Shown here: positions 30,028 through 39,289 of the stretch, one piece after another
Numbering within the stretch: position 1 is the stretch's first letter
Layout: each line of letters begins with the position of its first letter
Source of the DNA: Gemmatimonadota bacterium
GTDB taxonomy: Bacteria > Gemmatimonadota > Gemmatimonadetes > Longimicrobiales > Gaopeijiaceae
Direction of reading: 5' to 3'
DNA length: 64,000 bases
Assembly: GCA_028875075.1 (NCBI GenBank)
Contig: JAPPGF010000012.1
Coordinates: 461 to 64,460 of the forward strand
Notes under the pieces: generated by a model
Told to the model about the DNA's origin: nothing
Seen by the model: only the letters and a program-made list of their open reading frames with translations
Databases searched by the model: none
Program-made: the position numbers and the translations under genes

Positions 30028-31191
30028 TCATGCCTCCCGGTCGTAGACGCAGAGCACGTCCTCCCCCAGCCTGGCCGGCGGGAAGGCCAGACGCCACTGC
30101 TCCCAGATGGCCCGGGGGAACGGCCCCGGAAAGCCGGGCACCGCATCGGGCCCGAGGGCGATGGGCGAGTAGAAGAGGTAGAGTCGGTCTGCGCGCCGCT
30201 CGGCCAGGAACGAGTTGGCCAGCCGGCCTCCGCCCTCGCAGAGGATGGAGCGGATCCCCACTCGCGCGGCCGTTTCGAGCACGGGCCCCAGAGCGAGTCG
30301 TCGATCCCTTCGGGGGACCCGGTGCACGTCGGCGCCAGCGCCCTCCAACCGGTCGAGCACCGCTTCATCCACGCCCGAGGCGACGAACACGAGCACTCGT
30401 CCCGCCGGCTCCCGAAAGAGGGAGCGCTCGCCGGTCACCGATCCGTCCGGGTCCACGACCATACGCGCCGGCGGCACCCTGGGCTCGATTCCTCCCTCGC
30501 GCACGGTCAGCCGCGGGTCGTCCGCGTGCACCGTGCGAGCCCCTACAAGTACGGCGTCGAACCCCGCCCGCAACTGGTGGACCGCGACGGTGGCTTCAGG
30601 GCCCGTGAGCCGCGTCGGCCCGCCGGGAACCCTGGCAATCTTGCCGTCGAGCGAGAGCGCGAGCTTGATCGCTACGAAAGGCTGCAGGCCCGCGTGGAAG
30701 AACACGGGGTTCTCGCGGCGGCCCGCCGCCTCCGGCCAAACCGGTCCCTCTACCCGCACGCCGGCCGCCCGCAGCACGTCGCCGCCACCGCCCGCCGCGG
30801 GGTGCGGATCTGCGACCCCGTAGACCACACGTGCGACTCCGGCGCGCGCCAGCTCCTCGGTGCAGGCGGCCGTCCTTCCATGGTGGCGACAGGGCTCAAG
30901 GCTCACGAACGCCGTAGCGCCCCCGGGACAACCGCGGACGCGCTCGAGCGCGTCCACCTCGGCGTGGGGACCTCCGAACTCCCGGTGCCAGCCCTCGGCC
31001 AGGATTTCACCATCACGCACCAACACGCAGCCCACCATGGGATTGGGGTGCACCCTGCCCCAGCCGCGGCGCCCGAGACGGATGGCCCGTTCCAGCAGCG
31101 CAAGCTCATGCTCCGGCAGCGGCACGAGTGGAGCTTCGGACGGGAGAGTGGAAGCGTGCCAAGGAGGCCCGAACTCGGTCGGAGCGGCCAT
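30028..31191 (-). CDS. ribD: Bifunctional diaminohydroxyphosphoribosylaminopyrimidine deaminase/reductase
   Basis: VHPNPMVGCVLV...GGPHAEVDAL...SLEPCRHHGRTAACTEEL...GFDAVLVGARTVHADDPRLTVR. Confidence 0.96.
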   Translation of the reverse strand: MAAPTEFGPPWHASTLPSEAPLVPLPEHELALLERAIRLGRRGWGRVHPNPMVGCVLVRDGEILAEGWHREFGGPHAEVDALERVRGCPGGATAFVSLEPCRHHGRTAACTEELARAGVARVVYGVADPHPAAGGGGDVLRAAGVRVEGPVWPEAAGRRENPVFFHAGLQPFVAIKLALSLDGKIARVPGGPTRLTGPEATVAVHQLRAGFDAVLVGARTVHADDPRLTVREGGIEPRVPPARMVVDPDGSVTGERSLFREPAGRVLVFVASGVDEAVLDRLEGAGADVHRVPRRDRRLALGPVLETAARVGIRSILCEGGGRLANSFLAERRADRLYLFYSPIALGPDAVPGFPGPFPRAIWEQWRLAFPPARLGEDVLCVYDREA

Positions 31192-31196
31192 CGGTC

Positions 31197-32186
31197 CTAG
31201 AAGGTGAGCCGTGCGGAGAGGGAGCCGAAGATCGTCCCGGCGGTGGGATCGTACCCGCCTAGATCACGATCGGGCACGGCATCCCAGCCAGTGGCCAAGC
31301 CGCCCTCGGCGGCGATCTGAAGCACTAGGAACGTCAACGACAGCCCACCGAAGAGGAGGGTGCGGTCGGAGGCGAACTGGCTGGACACGGCCTGACCCGC
31401 TCGGGCGACGCCCCTCGGCGCCACTCCCACCGTGCTCGTCCCGTCGTAGCGCTCCCAGCCCCACCCCGCGAGGATACCGAAGGCGAGGAAGTCCTTTCCA
31501 GCGGTGACCCGTACCGACGTGCCCTCGGCCTGGAATACCGCGTGCGCCGATTCGCTCTCCCGACCCCACTGCGTCTCCGTCAGGTGGCGGCGCATAGCCG
31601 TCACGCTCAGCCCCGGAAGTGTGAACGACTCACGGAGCAGGCCCAGACGCACGCCGTAGCCGAGCCACTGCACCGGACCCGCGAAGCCGTTTTCCTCGCT
31701 TAGCTTGGCGATGCCCACGGCCCCGATCAGGTCGAGCGAAAAGATTCCGCCGACCGTCGGCAGGACCGACACGCCGTCGAGCACGCCCATCGCGAGCGCG
31801 GCCTCTGCGGCAGGCACCAAGAACGCCCGCCCGCCGGCCCGCACCTCTCCCGCTCTAGGATCGGGCATGCCCACGCGGGAGAGCGAGGCACGGGTCGAGA
31901 AAGCGACTCTAGGCGACAAGCCCAGCCGACGCCCGAGCGTGCTCGAGCTGCCGGGGACGGCGGAACCCTGCGAGGCGGCGATGCCAATGCCGCCCCGTGC
32001 GGCTTCCAGCGCGAGCACGCCCTCCACACAGAGCGGCGCAAGGTTCGGGACAGAGCCCACGCACTCGACCACCATCTCGGAGCGCGTGACCTGCGCGGAC
32101 ACGGGGGCCTGGGCGAATGCGAGCGCGACAGCCCCGACGATCGAGCGCACTAGAGCCCCGGGAGGGGGCCCCACCAGAGGCGTCAT
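31197..32186 (-). CDS. Secreted/outer-membrane hypothetical protein
   Basis: Signal peptide ALAFAQAPVSAQ; beta-rich sequence with C-terminal aromatic LSARLTF. Confidence 0.6.
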   Translation of the reverse strand: MTPLVGPPPGALVRSIVGAVALAFAQAPVSAQVTRSEMVVECVGSVPNLAPLCVEGVLALEAARGGIGIAASQGSAVPGSSSTLGRRLGLSPRVAFSTRASLSRVGMPDPRAGEVRAGGRAFLVPAAEAALAMGVLDGVSVLPTVGGIFSLDLIGAVGIAKLSEENGFAGPVQWLGYGVRLGLLRESFTLPGLSVTAMRRHLTETQWGRESESAHAVFQAEGTSVRVTAGKDFLAFGILAGWGWERYDGTSTVGVAPRGVARAGQAVSSQFASDRTLLFGGLSLTFLVLQIAAEGGLATGWDAVPDRDLGGYDPTAGTIFGSLSARLTF

Positions 32187-32229
32187 GCCGGACCCGGCGG
32201 CGATCGGTCCCGGGCGCCAGCCACGCGGG

Positions 32230-33297
32230 CTAGGAATAGCGTACGCCCGCCCCGACCTCGACCCGGCCAAGGTGCCACGCGGTCTCGCCCCGGGCCCGCA
32301 GAGCCCGTAGCACTGTGTCCGCCTCCGCCACCGTGACCACAGCGATCATGCCGACACCCATGTTGAACACGCGGTCCATCTCGGCCTGTTCGACTCTTCC
32401 CGCTTCCTGAAGCCAGGCGAACACTTGGGGAGGCTCCCAGGAGCCGCGCTCCACGACGGCGCCGAGCCCGTCTGGCAGCACGCGCGGAAGGTTGCCGGGG
32501 ATTCCCCCTCCCGTGACGTGCGCGAGGGCAAGCACGCGCCCCTCGTCAAGGAGCGGTGCAAGCGGCCTCAGGTAGCTCCGGTGGGGGGCCAGGAGCTCGT
32601 CCGCCACGCTCCGACCGGTGCCGGGAAACGGATCCTCCGTGGACAGCCCCACTCGGTCGAAGACGATCCGCCGGGCGAGCGTGTACCCGTTGGTGTGAAG
32701 CCCGGCCGACCCGAGCGCGATCAGCCGATCTCCCGCCCGCACGGCCCTGCCGTCCAGCAGTCTGTCGCGCTCGACGGCGCCCACCACGAATCCGGCCAGG
32801 TCGTACTCGCCGGGGCGGTAGAATTCGGGCATCTGCGCGGTCTCGCCGCCCAGCAGTACGCACTCGTTCTCCCGACAGCCTGCCGCTACGCCCGAGACGA
32901 CGTCGCCGACGATGCGCTCGTCCATCTCGCCCACGGCCAAGTAGTCCAGAAAGAAGAGTGGCCGCGCGCCCTGCACGAGGATGTCGTTCACGCAGTGGTT
33001 GACCAGGTCGTGACCGATCGTGTCGTGGCACTCGACCTGGATCGCAACCTTGAGCTTCGTGCCCACGCCGTCGGTGCTGGAGACGAGCACCGGCTCGGCG
33101 AGCCCGGGCGGAAGCGCATACAACCCCGCGAAGGAGCCCACCGAGGACAGGGTGTTGACATCGCACGTCGCAGCCGCGAAGTCCTTGAGCCGCATCTTGA
33201 CATGGGCCGCCGCGTCCAGATCGACGCCCGCCTCCCGATAGCTGACGGGCGCCTCAGAGCGTCCGCCCCCCAGGGCGTTCTCAGACCACTCAGCCAT
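32230..33297 (-). CDS. purM: Phosphoribosylformylglycinamidine cyclo-ligase
   Basis: YREAGVDLDAA; VSSTDGVGTKLKVAI; GETAQMPEFY; HVTGGGIPGNLPRVLP; FNMGVGM. Confidence 0.96.
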   Translation of the reverse strand: MAEWSENALGGGRSEAPVSYREAGVDLDAAAHVKMRLKDFAAATCDVNTLSSVGSFAGLYALPPGLAEPVLVSSTDGVGTKLKVAIQVECHDTIGHDLVNHCVNDILVQGARPLFFLDYLAVGEMDERIVGDVVSGVAAGCRENECVLLGGETAQMPEFYRPGEYDLAGFVVGAVERDRLLDGRAVRAGDRLIALGSAGLHTNGYTLARRIVFDRVGLSTEDPFPGTGRSVADELLAPHRSYLRPLAPLLDEGRVLALAHVTGGGIPGNLPRVLPDGLGAVVERGSWEPPQVFAWLQEAGRVEQAEMDRVFNMGVGMIAVVTVAEADTVLRALRARGETAWHLGRVEVGAGVRYS

Positions 33298-34213
33298 CGG
33301 GAGGCACGTGCATCTCGAGCTCGAAGGCAGTCATGTCTCGGAACTGCCGGATGCGCTCGACCACGGCATCGGGCTCGAGCCCGATCAGGCGATCCACGCC
33401 GAAGGCCTCCACCGCAAACGAACCGAGAGCCGACCCGTACACCATTGCGCGCCGGAAATCATCTTCGGAAGTGCCCCCGGTCCAGTCCAAGCAGCCCAGA
33501 AAGCCGCCCGCGAAGGCGTCCCCCGCACCGGTCGGGTCCAAGACCTGCTCCAGCGGATACCCGGGTACGAAGAACACGGAATCCTTACCGAACAAGATCG
33601 CACCGTGTTCCCCTTTCTTGACGACTACCCACTCGGGTCCGCGCGCCTGTATCCAGCGTGCCGCCTTGAGCAAGTTCGGCTCGCCGGCCAGCTGCCGCGC
33701 CTCCGAGTCGTTTACCAAGAGGATGTCCACCCGGGCGAGAATCGTTAGCAGCGCTTCCCGGCTACGCTCGATCCAGAAGTTCATTGTGTCGCAAGCGGTC
33801 AGCCGCGGGCGCCGCACCTGCTTGAGCACGTCGAGTTGCAGCTGGGGATCGATGTTGCCTAGAAAGACCGAGCGGCTGTCGCGGAAATGGTCCGGGATGC
33901 GCGGACGGAACTGCGCGAATACACCGAGACGGGTCCAGATCGTGTCGCGCTCGTTCAGGTCGTAGCTGTAGCGGCCCTTCCAGCGGAAGCTCTCGCCGTC
34001 GGCCGTCTCTACGCCAGTGAGATCCACCCCCTGTTCCGCGAGAAAGGCGAGCTTTCCGCGCGGGTAGTCCGTCCCAACCACGCCAACTACTTGCACCGAC
34101 GTCAACACGGAGGCCGCGGCGGCGAAGTAGATCGCCGATCCGCCGGGGGCTTCCTCCACGCTGCCGAAGGGGGTCTCGACGTGGTCGAGAGCAACGCTGC
34201 CCACCACCAGCAT
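33290..34213 (-). CDS. PfkB family carbohydrate kinase
   Basis: APGGSAIYFAAAAS...VVKKGEHGAI...DPTGAGDAFAGGFLG. Confidence 0.9.
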   Translation of the reverse strand: MLVVGSVALDHVETPFGSVEEAPGGSAIYFAAAASVLTSVQVVGVVGTDYPRGKLAFLAEQGVDLTGVETADGESFRWKGRYSYDLNERDTIWTRLGVFAQFRPRIPDHFRDSRSVFLGNIDPQLQLDVLKQVRRPRLTACDTMNFWIERSREALLTILARVDILLVNDSEARQLAGEPNLLKAARWIQARGPEWVVVKKGEHGAILFGKDSVFFVPGYPLEQVLDPTGAGDAFAGGFLGCLDWTGGTSEDDFRRAMVYGSALGSFAVEAFGVDRLIGLEPDAVVERIRQFRDMTAFELEMHVPPDG

Positions 34214-34241
34214 AGAATCTCCTCCCAGGCCCGGCTCGCAC

Positions 34242-36011
34242 CTACGAGCCGGACGACTCGTCGGGTCCGCCCCCTGTCACAGGCTCGACCGTATCCTCAA
34301 GCCGGCGCTCCATGCGCACGGGAGCCGACACGTTCAGCATGCGCAATCCGTTGCCCAGCACAACGCGCGCCGCCCGCGCCAGCACGAGCCGGGCGGCCCG
34401 CAACGCCGGATCGGGCACCAGCACGGCGAGCTCCGGATTCCGGCTCGGGTTGCCCTCGTGATACCAGGAATTCACCGTACCCGCAGTCTGCTCTAGGTAT
34501 TCGCAGAGCAGATGCGGAGCGCGTGCCTCGGCCGCCCGAGCGATCAAGTCCGGAAACTCGGCGAGCGCTTTCGCTAGATCGAGTTCGGCCGGGTGCGAGA
34601 GGAGCGAGAGATCCGCATGCCCCGGTGCCAGCGCAACCGCGGTTACCTCATCCCCCGCCTTGGCGAAGATGCTGCACATGCGGGCGTGCGCGTACTGGAC
34701 CTTGTAGACCGGATTCTTCTCCGACTGATCCAGCGCCGCTTCTAGATCGAACACAAGGTGCGCCTCGGGCCTGCGCATGAGGAAGAAGTAGCGCGCCACG
34801 TCCACGCCCACCATCTCGAACAGTTCCCTGAGGGTGGTGTAGCCGCCGGCGCGCTTGGACAACTTCACCTCCCGGCCACCCCGCTCGAGGCGCACCATCT
34901 GATGCAGCACCCATTCCGGAAAGTCCTGCGGGTGTCCGAGAGCCAAGAGCCCGGCACGGACGCGCGTAGTCGTGCCGTGATGATCGGCGCCCTGCACGTT
35001 AATCGCCCGACGGAATCCACGCTGCCACTTGGTGACATGATACGCAACATCCGACAGGAAATACGTGGTGGTGCCATCGCTGCGCAGCATCACACGGTCC
35101 TTGTCGTCGCCGAACGCGGTCGTGCGGAGCCATACAGCGCCGTCTTGCCGAAAGACATGCCCTGTGGCCTCAAGGGCCTCGACCGTGCTGGCGACCAGTC
35201 CGTCGGTGAACAGCGACGACTCGAGATAGTAGGTGTCGAAGCGGACCTGGAAATCCTTGAGGTCGACGTCCTGCTCCCGGCGCAGGAGCTCGACCACGAA
35301 GCGGCGTAGCGCATCCAGCCGTTCCGTCGTGTCCCCGTCGTCGATCGGGTCTGCGGTCGTCGCCTCGTACTCGCGCGCCAGCTCCAGGACGTACTCGCCC
35401 CGGTAGCCGCCCTCGGGCACACCGGCGGGCAGCCCGAGCAGCTGGCAGCGCCGCGCGTGCACGCTGCGCGCCAGCAGGTCCATCTGCTTGCCCGTGTCGT
35501 TGTAGTAGAATTCCCTGTGCACGGCCCAACCGGTCGCCGCAAGCAGCTCACAGATGGCGTCGCCCAGGGCGGCTTGGCGGCCGTGTCCGAGATGAAGGGG
35601 GCCAGTGGGGTTCGCCGAGACCCATTCCACGATGACGGGCTCGCCCGCCGCAGCCGCGCTTCGACCATAGGCTTCGTTGTCGGCCACGATGCCCGCCAGC
35701 GCCTGCGTGATTGAATCCGCAGCCAGACGGAAGTTCAGGAATCCCGGCCCAGCAACCTCGACCGAACTCGCACCCGTGCCGGCGAGGTCGATCCGGCGGG
35801 CGATCTCTTCCGCAAGCTGGCGCGGCGGGCGTCCGAGCTGCCTGGCCAGCACCATTGCGACGTTGCTCGCCCAGTCGCCGTGCACAGCCTCGCGCGGACG
35901 CTCCAGTCGGATGTCCGGCCGGGACTCCGCTCGTGCGTCGACTTCTCGGACAGCCCGAGCAAGCGCCCCGGCGATCGCGGGCCGGGGATCGCTCGTGGAG
36001 AACCCGCTCAC
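34242..36011 (-). CDS. argS: Arginyl-tRNA synthetase
   Basis: VSANPTGPLHLGHGRQAALGDA; YNDTGKQMDLLARS; MVRLERGGREVKLSKRAG. Confidence 0.96.
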   Translation of the reverse strand: MSGFSTSDPRPAIAGALARAVREVDARAESRPDIRLERPREAVHGDWASNVAMVLARQLGRPPRQLAEEIARRIDLAGTGASSVEVAGPGFLNFRLAADSITQALAGIVADNEAYGRSAAAAGEPVIVEWVSANPTGPLHLGHGRQAALGDAICELLAATGWAVHREFYYNDTGKQMDLLARSVHARRCQLLGLPAGVPEGGYRGEYVLELAREYEATTADPIDDGDTTERLDALRRFVVELLRREQDVDLKDFQVRFDTYYLESSLFTDGLVASTVEALEATGHVFRQDGAVWLRTTAFGDDKDRVMLRSDGTTTYFLSDVAYHVTKWQRGFRRAINVQGADHHGTTTRVRAGLLALGHPQDFPEWVLHQMVRLERGGREVKLSKRAGGYTTLRELFEMVGVDVARYFFLMRRPEAHLVFDLEAALDQSEKNPVYKVQYAHARMCSIFAKAGDEVTAVALAPGHADLSLLSHPAELDLAKALAEFPDLIARAAEARAPHLLCEYLEQTAGTVNSWYHEGNPSRNPELAVLVPDPALRAARLVLARAARVVLGNGLRMLNVSAPVRMERRLEDTVEPVTGGGPDESSGS

Positions 36012-36349
36012 TCGCCGTTGAACTCCTTGGGCTTGGCCTTGCGCTCGGCCTCGCCGCCCTCCTTCTTCTCCACCGCAGGCTTGTCCGCCTTGGACTCGCC
36101 TATGCCCCCTGCGGTGCCGGACGCCGGATCGCCACCGGGCTCCTCGATGCGGGCCTTCTGCTTGTAGTCCTCCGAGCGGTAGTCGGTGGCATAGAAGCCC
36201 TCGCCCTTGAGGACGAATCCCGCGCCCGCTGAGATCACGCGCTCCGCACCGTCGCCGCACTCCGGACAGCTCGCCTCGGGAGGATCAGACATCTTCCGGA
36301 AGACCTCGAAGCTGTGGCCGTTCGGACAGCGGTACTCGTAAGTCGGCAT
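36008..36349 (-). CDS. FmdB family zinc-ribbon protein
   Basis: MPTYEYRCPNGHSFEVFRKMSDPPEASCPECG. Confidence 0.92.
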   Translation of the reverse strand: MPTYEYRCPNGHSFEVFRKMSDPPEASCPECGDGAERVISAGAGFVLKGEGFYATDYRSEDYKQKARIEEPGGDPASGTAGGIGESKADKPAVEKKEGGEAERKAKPKEFNGE

Positions 36350-36459
36350 GAGGGGACGGGGTTGGAAGTCCACGGTCCAGAAAGAACCAGCTAAGCTAAC
36401 ATGTGCCTACCTCGAGGCCGGGTACTCGCTCGCACGTCACCGGCCATGGGCTTGGCCGC

Positions 36460-36972
36460 TCAGGACTGGGTAGTCGCAGCCAGATCGATCAGCGTCCGGT
36501 CTTTTTCGACCGTCTACCCGGCACGAACGTGGACCGCCCGGACTTCCCCCGCGACCTCGGTGCGCATGTCGCTTTCCATTTTCATCGCCTCTACGATCAC
36601 TAGGCCCTAGCCCGGGCGCACCTGGTCGCCCTCCTCCACTTCGACCCGGACCACCAGGCCAGGCATCGGAGTCCGGACGGGCCGGGCTCCCGCCGACACC
36701 GTTGCCGCCCCGGTCAACGCGCGGATCGCCCGCGTACGCTCGTCAAGGACCTCCGTGGTGAGGTGCCAGCCTCCGAGCCGGAGATCCCACCGTCCCCTGC
36801 CCCAGGCGTACGCCACCACCCAGTGGGACGCGGTGCCCAGGAGGAGTGAGCGAACCGGGCTGTCAGGCACGGCTGTCAGCTCGGCCGCCAAGGCTCGATC
36901 ATCCACACGCACGCTGTCTGGCCCGAGCTCCACTTCGACGGTCTGGTCCCCGATGGTGACGGCGTAGCGCAT
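36460..36972 (-). pseudogene. Biotin carboxyl carrier domain protein interrupted by two in-frame TAG codons
   Basis: Frame reads MRYAVTIGDQTVEVEL...PMPGLVVRVEVEEGDQVRPG*GLVIVEAMKMESDMRTEVAGEVRAVHVRAG*TVEKDRTLIDLAATTQS*; TAGs at 36607-36609 and 36514-36516; biotinylation motif AMKM retained downstream of the first TAG. Confidence 0.88.
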
Positions 36973-36974
36973 CA

Positions 36975-37185
36975 GCCGCCGGCCGCGCACTCGAGCACAT
37001 GGAGCCCTCCCGAGGCACCCACGCGGGCGGCCACGCCGGGCGCGGCGAGCGCCGACGACGATCTTCGTCTCGTTGAGCCCCAGATGTTCGTCCGCGTAGC
37101 CGATCGAGAGCCGCCCCGTGCGGAAGTCCGGTTCTTCAATCACGCGACGGTGCCATGACGCGGTCGCGTCCAGCCCAGCCACGAC
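36975..37185 (-). pseudogene. Biotin carboxylase (acyl-CoA carboxylase alpha subunit) C-terminal remnant
   Basis: VAGLDATASWHRRVIEEPDFRTGRLSIGYADEHLG resembles the C-terminal 'VGGLxTTxPFHRxVxxxPDFRxGxxSTxxIxEH' stretch of biotin carboxylases; ATP-grasp core absent. Confidence 0.72.
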
Positions 37186-37315
37186 CAAGCTCCAGGCGCT
37201 CCCAGGCCGACAACTTACCGCGAGCGTGCTGTGCGGCGAGGCGCTCTTCACCGCCCCCTAACTCGGACCGGTGCCGCAGCTCCTGGAACCGTTCAAACCT
37301 GTCGCGCGTGCTCAC
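37185..37315 (-). pseudogene. Acyl-CoA carboxylase carboxyltransferase (PccB-like) N-terminal remnant
   Basis: GTG start gives VSTRDRFERFQELRHRSELGGGEERLAAQHARGKLSAWERLEL, the typical PccB/AccD5 N-terminus, then an abrupt join to unrelated sequence. Confidence 0.78.
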
Positions 37316-39240
37316 CGCAGGCGGGGGGCCGCGAAGCCTGCGGGTGCAGCGACCCCTGGACAGAGCACCATGACGGGCGTTCCCTCGATCGCGACCGGCG
37401 GCCTCTCCCCCGTGGAGTCCGGTGGCGGGCGGCGATCGATCAGCACGGGTTGCTCACCAACATCCATGGGAAGGAGGCGACCGCCCTGGATGCAGACGAC
37501 GCGGTGCTCCCGCACGACCCGCCCCTCGGCCACGCCGAGCTCGCCCGTCGCCCCGGCGAACAAGTCCATACTCTCGAGCGCATCGGCAAGGGCTGCAGGG
37601 GTGCGGGCTCCGCCCGCCAGCGCATTCAGGACGAGGGCGGCCGCGTCGAAGCCGACCGCCGGCACCGGACTTCGAAGCGTCCGCCTGAACAACGCCTCGT
37701 AGGCCGTGACCAGCGCGGCCTCGCCCGCAGTGCTCCCCTCGCTCCCATTGGGAACGACTGCCACCACGCCGTTGGTGTGCCGCTCGGCCACCACGTCGAG
37801 CACCTCCGGTCGTGTCCAGCCGTCCGTACCCAATACGCGGATGTCCAGCGTATCCAGACCGAAGAAGGTGATCTGAGGAGCCACGGTCTCGATGTCTTCG
37901 GGCGGCAACGGCAACACAACGGCGTCAGGGCGCAGGTTCTCCACGTTCCGCATCTGCGTCTCAAAGAAGGTGGCTCCCCGCTCGTAGAAGAAGCGTGCGA
38001 GCACGGTGCCACCGGAGTTCCTCAGCGCCTCCTCGAAAGCCAGTGCCTCGGCCTCGGCTTCGCCGCCCCGCGGGTGGACGATCACCGTTCGCCGCAGCCC
38101 CGTGTCGGCGGCCCAAAGCGCGAGTGTCCGGGCCGCCTCCGGATCGAAGCCGCCGAGCGTGTAGACGTTCTGTGAGCGCGGTGCCTCCGGCGCCGTCGGC
38201 GAGACCAGTGGCAGGGGGGTCGTTCGGGCACGCGCTGCGGCGAAGAGCTCGGTCGCATCAAGCGGACCCACGACGGCCACCGCCCCCGCCTCTTCGAGCG
38301 CGCGCATGCCGGCGGCAGCACCCTCCGGTGTGGCGTGGTCGTCCTCGACCACGATCTCCAAACCGCTCGCGATCGGGATCGCCTCGGCCGCGGCGCGTAT
38401 GCCCTCCTCGACCAGCTGGGCGAACCGGGTGAGCGACGGCGGGCCCGTGCGCGTGAGCAGAACTCCGAGCACCGTTACGGGTCCCGTGATCCCGAGGGAG
38501 GCCTCGATGCCGTCGTCGAGGACGACGCGGCTGACCCGGGCGTCGCTCTCCACCGCCCCCGCCTGCAGGGCAGCCTCAGCGCTACGACGGGCAGCCGTAC
38601 GCTCGCCTTCGTTGTAGAGCGCGCGCGCTTGCGCAGCGAGCAGCGCAGCCGCGAACGGATGACGGCGCGCGAGCCCTTCCTGCCGGGCAATGATCTCCTC
38701 GGAGTCGAGATCTCTCGCGGCCGCGCGTACGAGCCCGGTCGCCGAATCCGCAATTGCCGAAGGTACGTCGGGCGCAAGTGCTGTCAAACGATCGAGGGCG
38801 CCACCCACATCCCCCTGCCGGATCCGCGCATCGCCCTGGAGGAGGCGCAGCTGGGGCACACGAGGGTCGTTCTCGGGCACGAGCCGAATCCAGCGCTGGG
38901 CGTGGAGGTCCGCTTCCAGCCAGCTTCCTTGAGCGTAGGCCACGTCGGCCAGCAGCCGAAGCGCGCGTCCGGCCACGCGAGCCCCCGGATAGCGCTCGAC
39001 GATCTCCTCGCTCGCCGCACGTGCCGCTTCGAAGTCGTCGAGCGCGTAGGCCCGGCGAGCGTCCTCGAAGAGCTCGACTGCGACGGTCTCCTCGGAGCGC
39101 GACAGCCGCTCGTTGGAGAGCACCGGATCCGGCGGCAGGGCACCCCCACCACTTGCGCTGCCGACCACTGTACACCCCCACGGCGCCAGCAGCACAAGGA
39201 GACGGTGCAAGACCCTTGGGCCGGGGCGGGCTGAGTTCAT
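37312..39240 (-). CDS. ABC-type substrate-binding / penicillin-binding protein activator-like lipoprotein
   Basis: N-terminal TPR-like region, then VTVLGVLLTRTGPPSLTRFAQLVEEGIRAAAEAI...AVAVVGPLDATELFAAARARTTPLPLVSPTA. Confidence 0.78.
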   Translation of the reverse strand: MNSARPGPRVLHRLLVLLAPWGCTVVGSASGGGALPPDPVLSNERLSRSEETVAVELFEDARRAYALDDFEAARAASEEIVERYPGARVAGRALRLLADVAYAQGSWLEADLHAQRWIRLVPENDPRVPQLRLLQGDARIRQGDVGGALDRLTALAPDVPSAIADSATGLVRAAARDLDSEEIIARQEGLARRHPFAAALLAAQARALYNEGERTAARRSAEAALQAGAVESDARVSRVVLDDGIEASLGITGPVTVLGVLLTRTGPPSLTRFAQLVEEGIRAAAEAIPIASGLEIVVEDDHATPEGAAAGMRALEEAGAVAVVGPLDATELFAAARARTTPLPLVSPTAPEAPRSQNVYTLGGFDPEAARTLALWAADTGLRRTVIVHPRGGEAEAEALAFEEALRNSGGTVLARFFYERGATFFETQMRNVENLRPDAVVLPLPPEDIETVAPQITFFGLDTLDIRVLGTDGWTRPEVLDVVAERHTNGVVAVVPNGSEGSTAGEAALVTAYEALFRRTLRSPVPAVGFDAAALVLNALAGGARTPAALADALESMDLFAGATGELGVAEGRVVREHRVVCIQGGRLLPMDVGEQPVLIDRRPPPDSTGERPPVAIEGTPVMVLCPGVAAPAGFAAPRLR

Positions 39241-39289
39241 CCCCGCGTCCCGGCGTTGGCTATCGTCGAACTGGCGATGGCGTGCGCGG

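Noticed and set aside
31160-31230. FMN riboswitch ahead of ribD
   Set aside because: Only a few bases separate ribD from the upstream gene and no RFN-element sequence was seen.
36460-36972. Genome-wide reassignment of TAG to glutamine
   Set aside because: metK (…DVLGL TAG) and the M23 peptidase gene (…LASQQ TAG) end in TAG at natural C-termini, so TAG works as stop in this genome. Pseudogene decay is the simpler explanation.
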